Below are positions 1 to 8,912 of a stretch of 64,000 nt of DNA, one piece after another (position 1 is the stretch's first letter; every line of letters begins with the position of its first letter). The notes below the pieces were generated by a model. That model saw nothing but the letters and a program-made list of their open reading frames with translations, had not been told where the DNA came from and did not search any database. This stretch comes from Shewanella polaris (lineage in GTDB: Bacteria; Pseudomonadota; Gammaproteobacteria; Enterobacterales; Shewanellaceae). Location: positions 2,046,001 through 2,110,000 of the forward strand of contig NZ_CP041036.1 of NCBI RefSeq assembly GCF_006385555.1. Direction: 5' to 3'. The position numbers were made by a program, and so were the translations under genes.

Positions 1-117
1 ATTCAATGGGGTATCAGTATATTGCAAGGCGGTTTCTTTGCCATATTGGGAGCATTATTGGTGCCTCCGGTACTCGCTAGGCTGAAAGCTCATGATTTAC
101 TAAAAACAGATAGATAA
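1..117 (+). CDS. C-terminal fragment of a membrane protein (truncated by window edge)
   Basis: The reading frame is open from base 1 to a TAA at 115-117 and gives 38 residues. They contain a hydrophobic stretch of about 20 residues with glycines (FFAILGALLVPPVLA), followed by a short charged tail ending KTDR. This looks like the last transmembrane helix and cytoplasmic tail of a transporter or other multi-pass protein, but the family cannot be named from so little. The next gene starts 134 bases downstream on the same strand, so co-transcription is possible but not shown. Confidence 0.55.
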   Translation: MQWGISILQGGFFAILGALLVPPVLARLKAHDLLKTDR

Positions 118-251
118 CGTTAATTTTGGACAAAGAACTGTTTGATATCAAATCAGTGAAACATTCTGATTTCGGCTCCTAAATTTCATCTTTTAGCCCG
201 AATTAAGAAGAAAAAATACTATAGAGTTATTAACAAAATTCAGGATATAAA

Positions 252-989
252 ATGAAAAACTGGCTGATTTGTATCGACGATACCGATGATATAGGCACTA
301 AAGGCACTGGTGAAATAGCCGAAGAAATAGCACAAATACTTGCTGAGGTTTCAGGCGGGAAAGTATCTTTTATTACTCGTCATCAGTTGTTTGTGCACCC
401 TGATATTCCCTATACATCCCACAACAGTGCTATGTGTTTTCATTTGTGTTCACCATTACCACAAGATGAAATTCTTAAGCTTGCAGTCGCTCATTTAGTC
501 GCTGAATCTGCACCTGCAGCAGACCCTGGGATTGCCATTCTTGACACTGGCTCCGTATTTGATGCATCTGCGCTGATAGACTTTGGCCGTAAAGCTAAAT
601 CAGAAGTTATCACTAAAGCCACGGCTTATGCATTGGCCGAGCAACAGAACATAAGTTTGACGGAACATGGCGGAACGGGCCAGGGTATTATTGGAGCTTT
701 AGCCGGATTAGGTTTACGTTTGTTGGGCAATGATGGACGCGTTAAAGGAAAAATTAAACTCGGGCAGTCTGACGAGGTTCCACATGAATTAAGCGTGGCC
801 GATATTCTTGCTAAAACAGGCCTTGATGCAGTTATGAGCACCGATGAGTATCAACTCAAGCTTGATGAGACGGTCCAACTTAAAGGCAAAGTGAAGGCGG
901 TTTATCTTAATCATAAGTTCGTATTGTTAGTTAATCGAGACGCTAATGTGTGGTGCAATGCCAGTAAACAAGTTTTACAGCATTATTGA
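252..989 (+). CDS. TiaS-like (tRNA-Ile2 agmatinylcytidine synthetase-like) protein, bacterial short form
   Basis: The 245-residue protein opens with the motif IDDTDDIGTKGTG (residues 8-20). It resembles the phosphate-binding N-terminal kinase-like domain of archaeal TiaS, which begins with an IDDTD motif. A glycine-rich stretch near 139-160 (GGTGQGIIGALAG) and a short beta-rich C-terminus (about 205-245, perhaps OB-like) follow. Archaeal TiaS is much longer and carries a C-terminal zinc ribbon that is absent here. Bacteria normally modify tRNA-Ile2 with lysidine through TilS, so the true substrate is unknown. Start: ATG preceded by AGGAT seven bases upstream. A small cysteine-rich gene starts 32 bases after the stop and is probably co-transcribed. 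The family resemblance is by eye; the function is not established. Confidence 0.6.
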   Translation: MKNWLICIDDTDDIGTKGTGEIAEEIAQILAEVSGGKVSFITRHQLFVHPDIPYTSHNSAMCFHLCSPLPQDEILKLAVAHLVAESAPAADPGIAILDTGSVFDASALIDFGRKAKSEVITKATAYALAEQQNISLTEHGGTGQGIIGALAGLGLRLLGNDGRVKGKIKLGQSDEVPHELSVADILAKTGLDAVMSTDEYQLKLDETVQLKGKVKAVYLNHKFVLLVNRDANVWCNASKQVLQHY

Positions 990-1021
990 ACAACTATCCT
1001 GACACTCGGGGAGGTATAAAA

Positions 1022-1261
1022 ATGGACCCAATATCAGTTCGAAAGGAATTTGAGCAAAATGGAACCCAATGGATTTTTCGGACGGGATTGGGACAATATG
1101 GCAAGGCTAGAGCAGTGGCACTGCAATGTCATTTTTTTACTGCTGATGATGAAGATGAACAAATTGATGATGAACTGCGTTCTTGTTATAACTGTCAATA
1201 TCGCCGATGGACAATGACTAGCTTTGAATGTGTTGCATTAAATAAAGGTATCATTAAATAA
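1022..1261 (+). CDS. small cysteine-rich protein of unknown function
   Basis: This gene encodes 79 residues. The ATG at 1022 is preceded by GGGGAGG with good spacing; the frame could extend upstream to 986, but no ribosome site supports that. Cysteines at positions 36, 55, 58 and 70 form a C-X2-C-X11-C pattern in the C-terminal half, which could bind zinc or another metal. An acidic run (ADDEDEQIDDE) precedes it. No signal peptide or membrane segment is visible. It follows the TiaS-like gene on the same strand and ends before a hairpin at 1343-1377, so the two are likely one transcript. I do not recognise the family. Confidence 0.6.
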   Translation: MDPISVRKEFEQNGTQWIFRTGLGQYGKARAVALQCHFFTADDEDEQIDDELRSCYNCQYRRWTMTSFECVALNKGIIK

Positions 1262-1756
1262 GATAAATGCTGCATTCAATACCATTTGCTTTATTTCAGT
1301 CACCACTATTTTTTTCATTTATTTAAACCACTAATAGAACCCAAATGGCTATTTTTGTAAAACCGAAATAGCCATTTTGATTCAATTGTGTTTGTCTGGA
1401 ATCTCGATTATTTCTTGTTTGTTTATTAAATAGACTAATATTATCTATCAATTTAGTATCTTAACAGTATACATCTGTATCTGAGTTCATTAAGCTTACC
1501 GACCAAGTTTTTGATGCTCCGTTAAACATATCAGCAAAAAATGATGGGTTGGAATGGTAATTTCTCTATTATCGCAGAGCTTTAAAATAAAATTCCAATT
1601 AAATCATTATGAACTAAGCTTGGTTGACAATACATCTGATCTGGTTTTTTTCGAAGTTCTTATTTAATAAATACAACACATTAGGCTACCAATGTCGTTT
1701 AGCCAAGTTTGGTAACATATATTGATAAAATATCATCACATACAAAGGTTTTTACA
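1262..1756. other. intergenic region
   Basis: Apart from the hairpin at 1343-1377, this AT-rich stretch holds no credible gene. It must contain the promoter of the downstream chemoreceptor. I could not find a convincing FliA-type or sigma-70 promoter by eye. Confidence 0.5.
1343..1377 (+). terminator. 12-bp perfect hairpin after the TiaS-like/cysteine-rich pair
   Basis: AAATGGCTATTT (1343-1354) pairs perfectly with AAATAGCCATTT (1366-1377) across an 11-nt loop, 81 bases after the stop codon. The T-tract is short (TTTT then GATTC), so it is a modest intrinsic terminator at best. Confidence 0.5.
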
Positions 1757-3382
1757 ATGAGAATAATAAGTCGTTTGTACTTTGGGTTTGCAACTCTACT
1801 GGTAATTATGGTTGGTATAACCTTGTTTGGTTTGGTGAAAATTAGTATCGCAGATAACAATTTAACTAAATTATCAGAGCAATCTGCTGTTGAGCAGCGC
1901 CAAGCGATTAATTTTAGAGGTAGTGTACATGATAGAGCTATTTCAATTCGAGATTCTGTTTTAGTTAATAATAAAGGTTTATCGAAGAAGCATCAGGACG
2001 ATATAGTCCGCTTGAATAATTATTACCAAATAGCGGCAAAAAAGCTCGATAGCATGTATGAAAACGTGCAACACAATGATGAAGAGTTAACGCTGTTACA
2101 AGACATCAAAGAAATTGAAATCACTACTTTAACCTCAACTGCAACCTTGCTTGGTATGATTAATACAAATCGTAATGAAGCGGCAGCAGAATATTTGTTG
2201 ACGACAGTTTCTCCTTTATATAGCGACTGGTTAAAAAGAGTCAATAAACTCATTGATTATCAAGAATCACAAATTCAACATCAAGTTTCTGCTGCAAGAG
2301 AGCAAACAACTAGCTTCCAGTCGGTCATGCTTGTTGTTACCGTAATAGCATTAATTATAGGCAGCATCGTTGCTTTCACTTCTGTAAAACAGCTAAAAAA
2401 TATTATCGGTGGTGAACCAGAGTATGCCGCGAAGGTAATCCAACAAATTGCCGCAGGCGACCTTACTGTTAAAATAGACGTTACAACACCCAATAGTATT
2501 CTATGCGCAGTACAAGACTTAGCCGTTAATTTGGCTGAAATTACCAAAAACTCAATGACAGCTGCGAGTAAATTATTATCATCGTCTAAAGATTTATACC
2601 AAACGGCGAAACAAAATGAGCATTTAATTAATAATCAAAAACTAGCAACTGATCAAGGTGCTGCAGCTATTACGCAAATGTCGGCTACAGTGGCAGAAGT
2701 TGCTAGTCACACTAGTGAAGCTGCAATGTTAGCGCAAACGGCAACCAATGAATTTAATGCTGGTCAGCTTGAAGTGAGTAAAACCCAAGCCGATATTAAT
2801 TTGTTAGCTATAAAAGTTAGCGAAGCTGCAGATATCATTAACTTATTATCTCAAGACAGCCAACAGATTGGCTCTGTGTTAGATGTAATACAGGCTATTT
2901 CTGAACAAACAAATTTATTGGCATTGAATGCCGCTATTGAAGCTGCTCGGGCTGGGGAGCAGGGGCGTGGCTTTGCTGTTGTTGCTGACGAAGTGCGTAA
3001 TCTTGCCCAACGTACACAAGAATCAACTCGCCAAATTCAAGTCGTTATTGAAAATATGCGCACCAGTTCTGTTAAAGCAGTTACGGTTATGGATGAAGGT
3101 AAAAATCAAGCCAATACCAGCGTGGAACAGGCCAAATGTGCTGGCGAATCGTTAACCGCAATCAATGTTTCTGTCATAAAGATAAGTGATATGAACACAC
3201 AAATTGCTACTGCCGCTGAACAGCAATCGGTGGTTGCCGCTGAAATAAACCAAAACTTTAGTCAAATCACCCAATCTTCATCGTTGGCTCAGCAAGAGGC
3301 GAGTAAAATTACTGCAGCTAGTCATCAACTTGAAGAGTTAGCTCAAACGTTAGAATTAAACGTCAAACAATTCAGAACCTAG
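1757..3382 (+). CDS. methyl-accepting chemotaxis protein
   Basis: This is an inner-membrane chemoreceptor of 541 residues from the ATG at 1757 (AAAGG upstream). A TTG sixteen codons earlier would also be in frame, but it puts a polar peptide before the first helix. There is a membrane helix near 8-28, a periplasmic four-helix-type sensor region (about 30-185), a second helix near 190-212, a HAMP-like linker, and a long coiled-coil signalling domain. The hairpin tip (about residues 375-415) carries the hallmark [20 protein letters not shown] and EVRNLAQRT motifs that contact CheA and CheW. There is no C-terminal NWETF-type tether for CheR. The ligand is unknown. It is monocistronic, with a terminator hairpin just downstream. 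Confidence 0.93.
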   Translation: MRIISRLYFGFATLLVIMVGITLFGLVKISIADNNLTKLSEQSAVEQRQAINFRGSVHDRAISIRDSVLVNNKGLSKKHQDDIVRLNNYYQIAAKKLDSMYENVQHNDEELTLLQDIKEIEITTLTSTATLLGMINTNRNEAAAEYLLTTVSPLYSDWLKRVNKLIDYQESQIQHQVSAAREQTTSFQSVMLVVTVIALIIGSIVAFTSVKQLKNIIGGEPEYAAKVIQQIAAGDLTVKIDVTTPNSILCAVQDLAVNLAEITKNSMTAASKLLSSSKDLYQTAKQNEHLINNQKLATDQGAAAITQMSATVAEVASHTSEAAMLAQTATNEFNAGQLEVSKTQADINLLAIKVSEAADIINLLSQDSQQIGSVLDVIQAISEQTNLLALNAAIEAARAGEQGRGFAVVADEVRNLAQRTQESTRQIQVVIENMRTSSVKAVTVMDEGKNQANTSVEQAKCAGESLTAINVSVIKISDMNTQIATAAEQQSVVAAEINQNFSQITQSSSLAQQEASKITAASHQLEELAQTLELNVKQFRT

Positions 3383-3973
3383 GCTTAACGCAGTTAGCAC
3401 TAAGCAGACAGACACCATTTTCGGTATCTGTCTGTATTAACAATAATCCGCTTGAATTTATACCCTCTCAACAAATAATCCATAAAAAAACTTTATAAAT
3501 GACATTTATATTAATTTTCAAACCAAGCTGAAACTGGATGAAAGTTGAATAATTTTATCAGTACTATTTTAACGTTATGGTTAATTTTTGTGAGTGCAGT
3601 TAATTATAATATTAATGCGATCATGCATCGGTCGAAACCTTAATGATATTGGCTTTTGAATAATCTGTCAGTGTTAGCATTTAATATATAGAAGAAAACA
3701 TCGGGTGAGCGCAATGCATTATCGATGTAATGACGATACTTAAATGGATGTCATACTAGGTAGTGTAAGCATGATTAACAAAGACACTGAGCGGTTAAAT
3801 TAGTTTGGGCGTTGGAATAATTCAACCATATGAGATAACAGTCTTTATTGCTTTGCAGAATCAATAACAGTTTAATGTGATGTATCCCTCAATAAGTTAT
3901 TTTAATTAGTAAATTTACTTTGTTATCGACTATGATTAGTTGTGTATTTGATGATAGGGATCTCAGATAAATA
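3383..3973. other. intergenic region
   Basis: About 590 AT-rich bases. Other than the hairpin at 3405-3434 I see no gene, tRNA or repeat. It should contain the promoter of the FIST/GGDEF-EAL operon; no strong regulator site is evident. Confidence 0.5.
3405..3434 (+). terminator. terminator-like hairpin after chemoreceptor
   Basis: CAGACAGACACC (3405-3416) pairs with GGTATCTGTCTG (3423-3434), one mismatch, with a 6-nt loop, 23 bases after the stop codon. A weak T/A-rich tail follows. Confidence 0.6.
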
Positions 3974-5119
3974 ATGACAATGATGTTTACCAACATAGAG
4001 TTTTGTGACGATGCGACAGAAGAAAATGTCGTGGAACTCATAGAGCGTTCAATAAGTGCTGATGCAAAGTATATCGTCGTTTTAATTGCCAGCCAGTCAA
4101 CAGTGCGAATCGAATCGATACCTAACCTTGCTGCAGTAACATCTGTGCCCTTGAATGCCTGTATCATTCCAGGGGTAGTATACGGAAACCATTATAGCTA
4201 TCGGGGAGTACTCGTCATTGGTTTCAAAGACCCTATAACAAGTTTAATTATTCCTAATATTGCAGCTAGTCATGATGTGTTATGTCATCAACTGCAGCAG
4301 TTTGTGGCCGATAACGGCAGTTTCGGTTCTGCTTTCATATTTGTTGATGGGTTAAGCCATGCTGTTGAACCATTCATTGCTACCGTTTATGAAAAACTGG
4401 GGAGTGACAGAACCTTAATTGGTGCCGGTGTTGGCGATATTGATAACCGTTTTAATATGAGCATTGCCGATGTGCAGGGGTGTTTCAGAAATGCCGCTAT
4501 TATATTTTGTTTATCGAACTCCTACAAAATTCAAGTAGTCGGTAAGCATGATTTACCAAAGATTGCAGGTCCCTACCTTGTTACTGAAGCTTATGAAAAT
4601 GTTATCCATAGTTTGAATTATCAACCTGCTGTTGAGATATTTAGTGAAGCGATATCTTTACTTAGCGGTATCGATATTACCAAAGAAAATATAAATAAAT
4701 ATCTTCACTGTTATCCTTTTGGATTGAAGCAATTAGACGAAGAATATTTAGTCAGGGACATTATTTCAGTTAATGAAAATAGCCTAGTTTGTGTTGGTAA
4801 TGTCGCTGAAAATAGTTTGGTTTATATACTCCATGCTACGAAAGAGGTATTAATTTCTGCTGCCAGTGATGCTGGTGCCCAATTCGCAGCTAAATTATCC
4901 CCGAATAAAACCGATAAAATACGCCATGTATTTTTAATTGACTGTATTTCTCGAGCATTTCACTTACAAAGTGATTACCAGTTGGAACTTGACGCGATTA
5001 ATAACCAATTTGCTGGTGGAAATATTATTGTTGGCGTGCTGTCGATTGGGGAAATAAAAAATTCTAACCAGGGTGCAATTCAATTCTTGAATAAGACGAT
5101 TGTGCTTGGAGGGATGTAA
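3974..5119 (+). CDS. FIST N/C domain sensory protein (possible NosP-type sensor)
   Basis: The 381-residue soluble protein has the layout of stand-alone FIST proteins: an N-terminal FIST domain (about 20-215, with LIGAGVGDIDNRFN near the middle) and a FIST_C domain (about 225-365, including SAASDAGAQFAAKL). FIST domains are small-ligand sensors usually encoded beside signalling enzymes. One subgroup, NosP, binds haem and senses nitric oxide. The gene directly precedes a GGDEF/EAL protein whose start lies 1 base after this stop, so the two are translationally linked and probably form a sensor-effector pair. Whether this copy binds haem cannot be told from sequence alone. Start: ATG at 3974; its ribosome site is weak. 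The N-terminal domain is soluble with no signal peptide. Confidence 0.8.
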   Translation: MTMMFTNIEFCDDATEENVVELIERSISADAKYIVVLIASQSTVRIESIPNLAAVTSVPLNACIIPGVVYGNHYSYRGVLVIGFKDPITSLIIPNIAASHDVLCHQLQQFVADNGSFGSAFIFVDGLSHAVEPFIATVYEKLGSDRTLIGAGVGDIDNRFNMSIADVQGCFRNAAIIFCLSNSYKIQVVGKHDLPKIAGPYLVTEAYENVIHSLNYQPAVEIFSEAISLLSGIDITKENINKYLHCYPFGLKQLDEEYLVRDIISVNENSLVCVGNVAENSLVYILHATKEVLISAASDAGAQFAAKLSPNKTDKIRHVFLIDCISRAFHLQSDYQLELDAINNQFAGGNIIVGVLSIGEIKNSNQGAIQFLNKTIVLGGM

Positions 5120-5120
5120 C

Positions 5121-6971
5121 ATGAGTGACTCTACATCCAATCTAGCGACATTAGAACTTGTTTCAATACAGTATGAAATTACCCGAAGTCTTAATGCTAA
5201 TACTGATTTTAGGCCATTGTGCCGAAAGTATATGGAAACTTGTATTCGTCGTTTATCGGTTAAGGCGGCTTATTTATACATTCCAAGGAAATTAGCCGGC
5301 GATTTGTTTACCACTGAGGAAGTTGTTTGCAACGATTGGGGAAGGATAAGTATGCCAAGTATTACGGCATGTAATCCCGAACAAGTTTCTGCCATCAACC
5401 TGTTTTTTAAGCAAATATTTCGAACACAGCCTACAGATTATGTTGTTAGTAAGCAGATAATACATCAGAATACTTTTTATCATATTTTTGCCTTCTCCAA
5501 TCAAGCCATTTTTGTACTTGAGCGCATTGATAAATCATTGCCTCCTCAGGTCATCAATGCTATTACCCCAGCGGTAAAAGATCTTTTTTACGCATGTAGG
5601 TCTTCTTTACAGCACACACAGATGGTTAATGAAGTTGAGCGCCGAAAACAAGCAGAGCATCAACTAACCTATATTGCATTTCATGATGAGTTAACAGGTT
5701 TACCTAATCGAACCCGTTTAATTAATGAGCTTAATCAACAGATAGAACAATGTAGTAGCAATGCATTTTCTGGAGCCTTAATTTATATCGATTTAGATGG
5801 ATTTAGGGATATTAATGATTCTCTTGGGCACCACGTTGGTGATAATTTGCTTTGCCAAGTTGCTCAACGATTACAACTTATTTGTAAACAGCATGAAATT
5901 TTAGGACGTTTTTCCGGTGATGAATTTGTTATTTTGTGCCCTAGTCAGTTAAATCTTAAAATATATATTGATGAGTTTCTCAGGCAAATTAATCAATGTT
6001 TTACCACAAACTATCTTATTGATAAGCGCAGTATTGATGTGAATGCTAGCATTGGTGTTACCTATTTTTCTGCAAACAGTAGTGATGCCTATACTGTGTT
6101 TATGCAGGGTGACTTAGCCATGTCAAAAGCCAAGACTGCGACGGGAACCTGTGCTGTCTTTTATCAGCAAGATATGGAGAAACAAACTCGGCGTCGATAT
6201 TTACTCGATACCGATATGCGTAAGGCACTAACTCAAAATGACTTCTTTATGGTGGCACAACCTCAAGTTGACGATAATGGTCACATTATTGGGGCCGAAT
6301 TATTAATTCGATGGAATCATTCTGAGCTTGGCAATATTGCTCCGATGGAATTTATTGGTATTGCAGAAAAGACGGGTTTCATTATTCCACTTGGGGAATG
6401 GATATTTGAACAGGCTTGCTTATGTATAAAATCTCTTCAGGCACTTTCATTGACAAAACCAATAACGTTGGCAATAAACTTAAGTGCGAAACAATTTTAT
6501 CAAGCTGATTTGATTGAACGTATCACTGCCATTATTAATAAACATCAAATAACCGTTTGTAATATAGAGTTGGAATTAACAGAAAGTGCCATGTTGGAAG
6601 ATGTCGACTTGGCTGTCGCTAAAATAACGGCGTTAAAAAAGATAGGCTTTGAAGTATCCATTGATGATTTTGGAACAGGATATTCCTCGTTAAGTTATCT
6701 TAAACACTTACCCGTAGATAAAATTAAAATTGATAGAAGTTTTGTTACCCTTATCGATAAACGCGATGATAGCCGTGCCATTGTTGAAGCCACCATGTTA
6801 ATTGCGCGAACGTTTAATTTAGACCTTATTGCAGAGGGAGTAGAAACAGAAGCCGAAGTGAATACTCTAAAAGCCTTGGGATGTAAGGCTTTTCAGGGAT
6901 ATTTCTACTATAAGCCAATATCAATAAATGACTTCTTTTTGTTAGTCACAGAGCAGTACACGTTAAAATAA
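5121..6971 (+). CDS. GGDEF and EAL domain protein (c-di-GMP synthesis/hydrolysis)
   Basis: 616 residues from the ATG at 5121, preceded by GGAGGG; the frame extends seven codons upstream into the FIST gene. An N-terminal region of about 175 residues of unknown fold is followed by a GGDEF domain whose signature is SGDEF (residues 265-269), a variant often still active. The EAL domain has ELL (393-395) in place of EAL but keeps the downstream catalytic set: NLSAKQF, ELTES, DDFGTGYSSL, the KIKIDRSF lysine and AEGVETE. I predict a phosphodiesterase, possibly with cyclase activity. No RxxD product-inhibition site is seen just before SGDEF. No membrane helix is visible, so input probably comes from the adjacent FIST protein. 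Confidence 0.92.
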   Translation: MSDSTSNLATLELVSIQYEITRSLNANTDFRPLCRKYMETCIRRLSVKAAYLYIPRKLAGDLFTTEEVVCNDWGRISMPSITACNPEQVSAINLFFKQIFRTQPTDYVVSKQIIHQNTFYHIFAFSNQAIFVLERIDKSLPPQVINAITPAVKDLFYACRSSLQHTQMVNEVERRKQAEHQLTYIAFHDELTGLPNRTRLINELNQQIEQCSSNAFSGALIYIDLDGFRDINDSLGHHVGDNLLCQVAQRLQLICKQHEILGRFSGDEFVILCPSQLNLKIYIDEFLRQINQCFTTNYLIDKRSIDVNASIGVTYFSANSSDAYTVFMQGDLAMSKAKTATGTCAVFYQQDMEKQTRRRYLLDTDMRKALTQNDFFMVAQPQVDDNGHIIGAELLIRWNHSELGNIAPMEFIGIAEKTGFIIPLGEWIFEQACLCIKSLQALSLTKPITLAINLSAKQFYQADLIERITAIINKHQITVCNIELELTESAMLEDVDLAVAKITALKKIGFEVSIDDFGTGYSSLSYLKHLPVDKIKIDRSFVTLIDKRDDSRAIVEATMLIARTFNLDLIAEGVETEAEVNTLKALGCKAFQGYFYYKPISINDFFLLVTEQYTLK

Positions 6972-6990
6972 AAATTTAGTCTCTACATCT

Positions 6991-8196
6991 TTACTCATGG
7001 CGCAAGGCTTCTATAGGATCCAATTGTGCGGCTTTACGGGCAGGGAAGTATCCAAAAATAACACCTACAGCCGCTGAGAATAGGAAAGACACCACCACAA
7101 TACTTAGATTGAAGACAAAGGGAATATGCATTAAGTTCGCTAACGCAACGGATCCAATTAACGCCAGTATTATGCCAATAATTCCACCCAATGAAGACAA
7201 CATTACTGCTTCTACTAAAAACTGTAATAACACTTCTCGCTCCATAGCACCAATGGCAAGACGAATACCTATTTCCCGTGTGCGTTCGGTGACCGATACC
7301 AGCATGATATTCATAATACCAATACCACCAACAAGTAAACTCACTGCCGCAACAGCACCGAGTAAAGTGGTTAATACTTTTGTGATACCACTGAGCATAT
7401 TGGATATTTCTTTCATGTCCATAACGGTAAAGTCGTCTTCTTCGTTACTCGCTATATGGCGGCGTTCACGCAATAATTCACCAATGGCCTGTTTTACTTT
7501 TTGGGTCGATTCGCCATCGTTAACCGAAATTTGAATAAGTTTAATATCTTGGTTACCGGCTAAACGGCGCTGAAAAGTGCGTAGGGGGATCACCACTAAG
7601 TCGTCTTGATCTGAACCCATGGTTGACTGTCCTTTGGCATCCAATAACCCTATGATTTCACATGAGAATTTTTCTAATCGTATTTTTTGGCCTAATGGGT
7701 TTTGTTCACCAAACAGTTGTTTACGAACGCTTTCTCCGATAACGCATATGGCTTTACCTGCACGTAATTCACTTTGGGTAAATGCTCGTCCTGACGCGAA
7801 AATCCAGTTACCAGCAACGAAAAATTGATTGGTGGAGCCCATAATGCTGGTACTCCAGTTTTCATTACCGTAAACCACAGTTGCACCCTGAGATGACGAA
7901 GGGGCGACGGCACTGATATTGCTGATCTCTCGAGCAATTGCTTCAGCGTCTGCTAAGTGAAATGCTGATGCCGATGAGCGTTGGCCCATGCCCATTCTCT
8001 GACCTGGTGAGACCAATAACAAATTACTGCCAAGGCTAGCTACTTGTTCTGTTACCTGTAAAGTGGCGCCGCCGCCAATGGTAACCATAATGATTACCGC
8101 AGCAACACCTATCACAATACCTAATACAGTGAGGAATGAGCGCATAAGGTTACGGCGTATTTCTCTCATTGCCAGTAACACAGCATTCCATAACAT
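6991..8196 (-). CDS. MacB-like ABC transporter permease (FtsX/MacB_PCD)
   Basis: 401 residues forming the permease half of a MacAB-type tripartite exporter. An N-terminal helix (about 16-40, with LRSFLTVLGIVIGVAAV-like sequence) leads into a periplasmic MacB core domain (about 45-240). Three more helices in the FtsX domain follow (about 275-300, 325-355, 365-390), with the ERTREIGIRLAIGA motif that couples to the ATPase. E. coli MacB fuses ATPase and permease; here they are separate genes. The start codon overlaps the stop of the ATPase gene (TAATG), so they are translationally coupled. It is the last gene of a three-gene minus-strand operon and converges on the GGDEF/EAL gene with only 19 bases between stops. 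Confidence 0.9.
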   Translation of the reverse strand: MLWNAVLLAMREIRRNLMRSFLTVLGIVIGVAAVIIMVTIGGGATLQVTEQVASLGSNLLLVSPGQRMGMGQRSSASAFHLADAEAIAREISNISAVAPSSSQGATVVYGNENWSTSIMGSTNQFFVAGNWIFASGRAFTQSELRAGKAICVIGESVRKQLFGEQNPLGQKIRLEKFSCEIIGLLDAKGQSTMGSDQDDLVVIPLRTFQRRLAGNQDIKLIQISVNDGESTQKVKQAIGELLRERRHIASNEEDDFTVMDMKEISNMLSGITKVLTTLLGAVAAVSLLVGGIGIMNIMLVSVTERTREIGIRLAIGAMEREVLLQFLVEAVMLSSLGGIIGIILALIGSVALANLMHIPFVFNLSIVVVSFLFSAAVGVIFGYFPARKAAQLDPIEALRHE

Positions 8197-8912
8197 TAGC
8201 GTGCCCCTCTGCTATCATCTTTGACAACGTGGCCATCGATAAAATGGATCTGACGTTTGGCAAATGCCGCCATGTCTGGCTCATGAGTTACCATAACAAT
8301 GGTAATACCTTGTTCGAGATTAAACCTACTAAGTAGCTCCATAATTTCTCGGCTACGTGAAGAGTCTAAATTGCCGGTGGGTTCGTCGGCTAATAATACT
8401 GATGGTTGAGTGACTATAGCTCTAGCGATGGCAACCCGTTGCTGTTGGCCACCTGATAATTCACCTGGTGTATGATGTTCCCAACCACTCAACCCCACTA
8501 TATTTAGTGCGTTTAACGCACGCTCACGACGTTCGCCGGCTGGCAAACCGCGATAAATTAACGGTAATTCGACATTTTCTAATGCAGAGGTTCTGTTGAG
8601 TAAGTTGAATCCCTGAAAGATAAATCCAAGGTAATTACGCCTTAGAAGCGCCAATTGATCGCGGCTTAGTGAACCGACATCTATACCATCAAACAGATAT
8701 TGGCCTGCCGTGGGGGTATCTAGGCAGCCCAATACATTCATACAGGTTGATTTTCCTGAACCACTGGGTCCCATCACTGCAACAAAATCACCACGCTCAA
8801 TGGTTAAATTCACCCCAGCCAAAGCCTGCATCTCGGCTTGGCCAGTGCCATAAATCTTACTTACTCCCCTGAGTTCAATAAGAGGATGTTGACTAGCGAT
8901 TGAATTATTCAC
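8196..8912 (-). CDS. MacB/LolD-type ABC transporter ATP-binding protein
   Basis: 238 residues with Walker A GPSGSGKS (48-55), signature LSGGQ (152-156), Walker B SVLLADEPTG (171-180) and an H-loop (MVTHEP). The family is that of the MacB/LolD/FtsE ATPases. It powers the mechanotransmission-type exporter formed with the permease downstream and the adaptor upstream. The gene overlaps the end of the adaptor gene by 8 bases and its stop overlaps the permease start, so the order is adaptor-ATPase-permease in one operon. Substrate unknown: MacAB relatives export macrolides, toxins, peptides or lipids. Confidence 0.92.
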   Translation of the reverse strand: MNNSIASQHPLIELRGVSKIYGTGQAEMQALAGVNLTIERGDFVAVMGPSGSGKSTCMNVLGCLDTPTAGQYLFDGIDVGSLSRDQLALLRRNYLGFIFQGFNLLNRTSALENVELPLIYRGLPAGERRERALNALNIVGLSGWEHHTPGELSGGQQQRVAIARAIVTQPSVLLADEPTGNLDSSRSREIMELLSRFNLEQGITIVMVTHEPDMAAFAKRQIHFIDGHVVKDDSRGAR

